From contig JAFLTG010000003.1 of assembly GCA_022510545.1 (NCBI GenBank), positions 4,662 to 68,661 on the forward strand: a DNA stretch of 64,000 bases, in the 5' to 3' direction. Of this stretch, positions 63,867 to 64,000 are shown piece after piece (the first letter of the stretch is position 1; each line of letters opens with the position of its first letter). This DNA is from Lachnospiraceae bacterium (GTDB taxonomy: Bacteria; Bacillota; Clostridia; Lachnospirales; Lachnospiraceae). The notes under the pieces were generated by a model. The model was not told the origin of the DNA and made no database searches. It saw only the letters and a list, made by a program, of their open reading frames with translations. Both the position numbers and the translations under genes were made by a program.

Positions 63867-64000
63867 ATGACGGTAGAAAAACTTGTAGAGATTATAGGTG
63901 CGGATTTTTATACGGGTGTACCTGATTCGCAGCTTAAGGCATTGTGCAATTATCTTATGCATGTATATGGGATTGATTCCAAGCATCATATAATAGCAGC
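63867..64000 (+). CDS. ppd: Phosphonopyruvate decarboxylase, N-terminal fragment (cut by window end)
   Basis: The reading frame runs off the window after 44 complete codons. It encodes FYTGVPDSQLKALCNYL, the recognisable start of phosphonopyruvate decarboxylase (AepY), a thiamine-diphosphate enzyme. It converts phosphonopyruvate to phosphonoacetaldehyde and pulls the unfavourable PEP mutase reaction forward. TTGGAGT lies about eight bases upstream of the ATG. It supplies the missing step between the two preceding genes. The short visible part limits confidence. Confidence 0.82.
   Translation, partial: MTVEKLVEIIGADFYTGVPDSQLKALCNYLMHVYGIDSKHHIIA

Noticed and set aside
1-64000. Insertion sequences, integrases, CRISPR arrays, tRNA or rRNA genes
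   Set aside because: None was seen: no transposase motifs, no regularly spaced repeats and no RNA-gene-like sequence in the short gaps.

Overview
The window is one uninterrupted run of about 48 genes, all on the + strand, devoted to making, exporting and decorating cell-surface polysaccharides and teichoic-acid-like polymers. Gaps between genes are short (the longest is 167 bases, 41855-42021). Many neighbours overlap by 4-30 bases, and I see no rRNA, tRNA, CRISPR array, insertion sequence or integrase. The DNA is moderately AT-rich, ribosome binding sites are strong GGAGG types, TTG and GTG starts are frequent, and TagD, TagF and LtaS homologues are present. This points to a Gram-positive Firmicute, most likely a Clostridia/Lachnospiraceae-type anaerobe. 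The family-level assignment is inference.

Region 1 (16-14321) opens with a deacetylase-like protein, an AsnB-type amidotransferase, a GT4, a DUF362/ATP-grasp pair, a GT2, a GT11 fucosyltransferase, an MsbA/PglK-like ABC exporter, a second GT11-like protein, a DUF5672 protein, a GT17 and a Wzy-like polymerase. Region 2 (14349-41854) holds a YfhO-type membrane protein, the initiating polyprenyl glycosylphosphotransferase, many GT4/GT2 enzymes, a pyruvyltransferase, a Wzx flippase, a GH105-like hydrolase, another GT11, a second Wzy-like protein, two GT-C-like membrane proteins, a GT26-GT4 fusion, a radical SAM/SPASM enzyme, a GT23-like protein, a second ABC exporter and a GT-D enzyme. Together these could build and export at least two fucose-type, pyruvylated and amidated repeating units.

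Region 3 (42022-57450) looks like a teichoic-acid module. It has a likely internal promoter, an IspD/TarI-like cytidylyltransferase beside an SDR, two TagB/TagF-type polymerases, TagD, a second Wzx, two LtaS-like enzymes flanking a small membrane protein and a DPM1/GtrB-like GT2, and a DUF6020-type membrane protein. Region 4 (57513-64000) is a decoration module: an alkaline-phosphatase-superfamily membrane transferase, an acyltransferase 3, a three-domain NTP-transferase/cytidylyltransferase/PEP mutase fusion, an iron-dependent alcohol dehydrogenase and the start of phosphonopyruvate decarboxylase. The order predicts phosphoenolpyruvate to phosphonopyruvate to phosphonoacetaldehyde to 2-hydroxyethylphosphonate, activation as a CMP ester, and transfer to a surface polymer.

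The two most notable observations are the phosphonate branch built into a glycan/teichoic locus, with an unusual three-domain PEP mutase, and a dispersed 14-bp dyad (TGACA-N4-TGTCA). The dyad occurs 14 times, always inside genes, where base composition predicts fewer than one copy.
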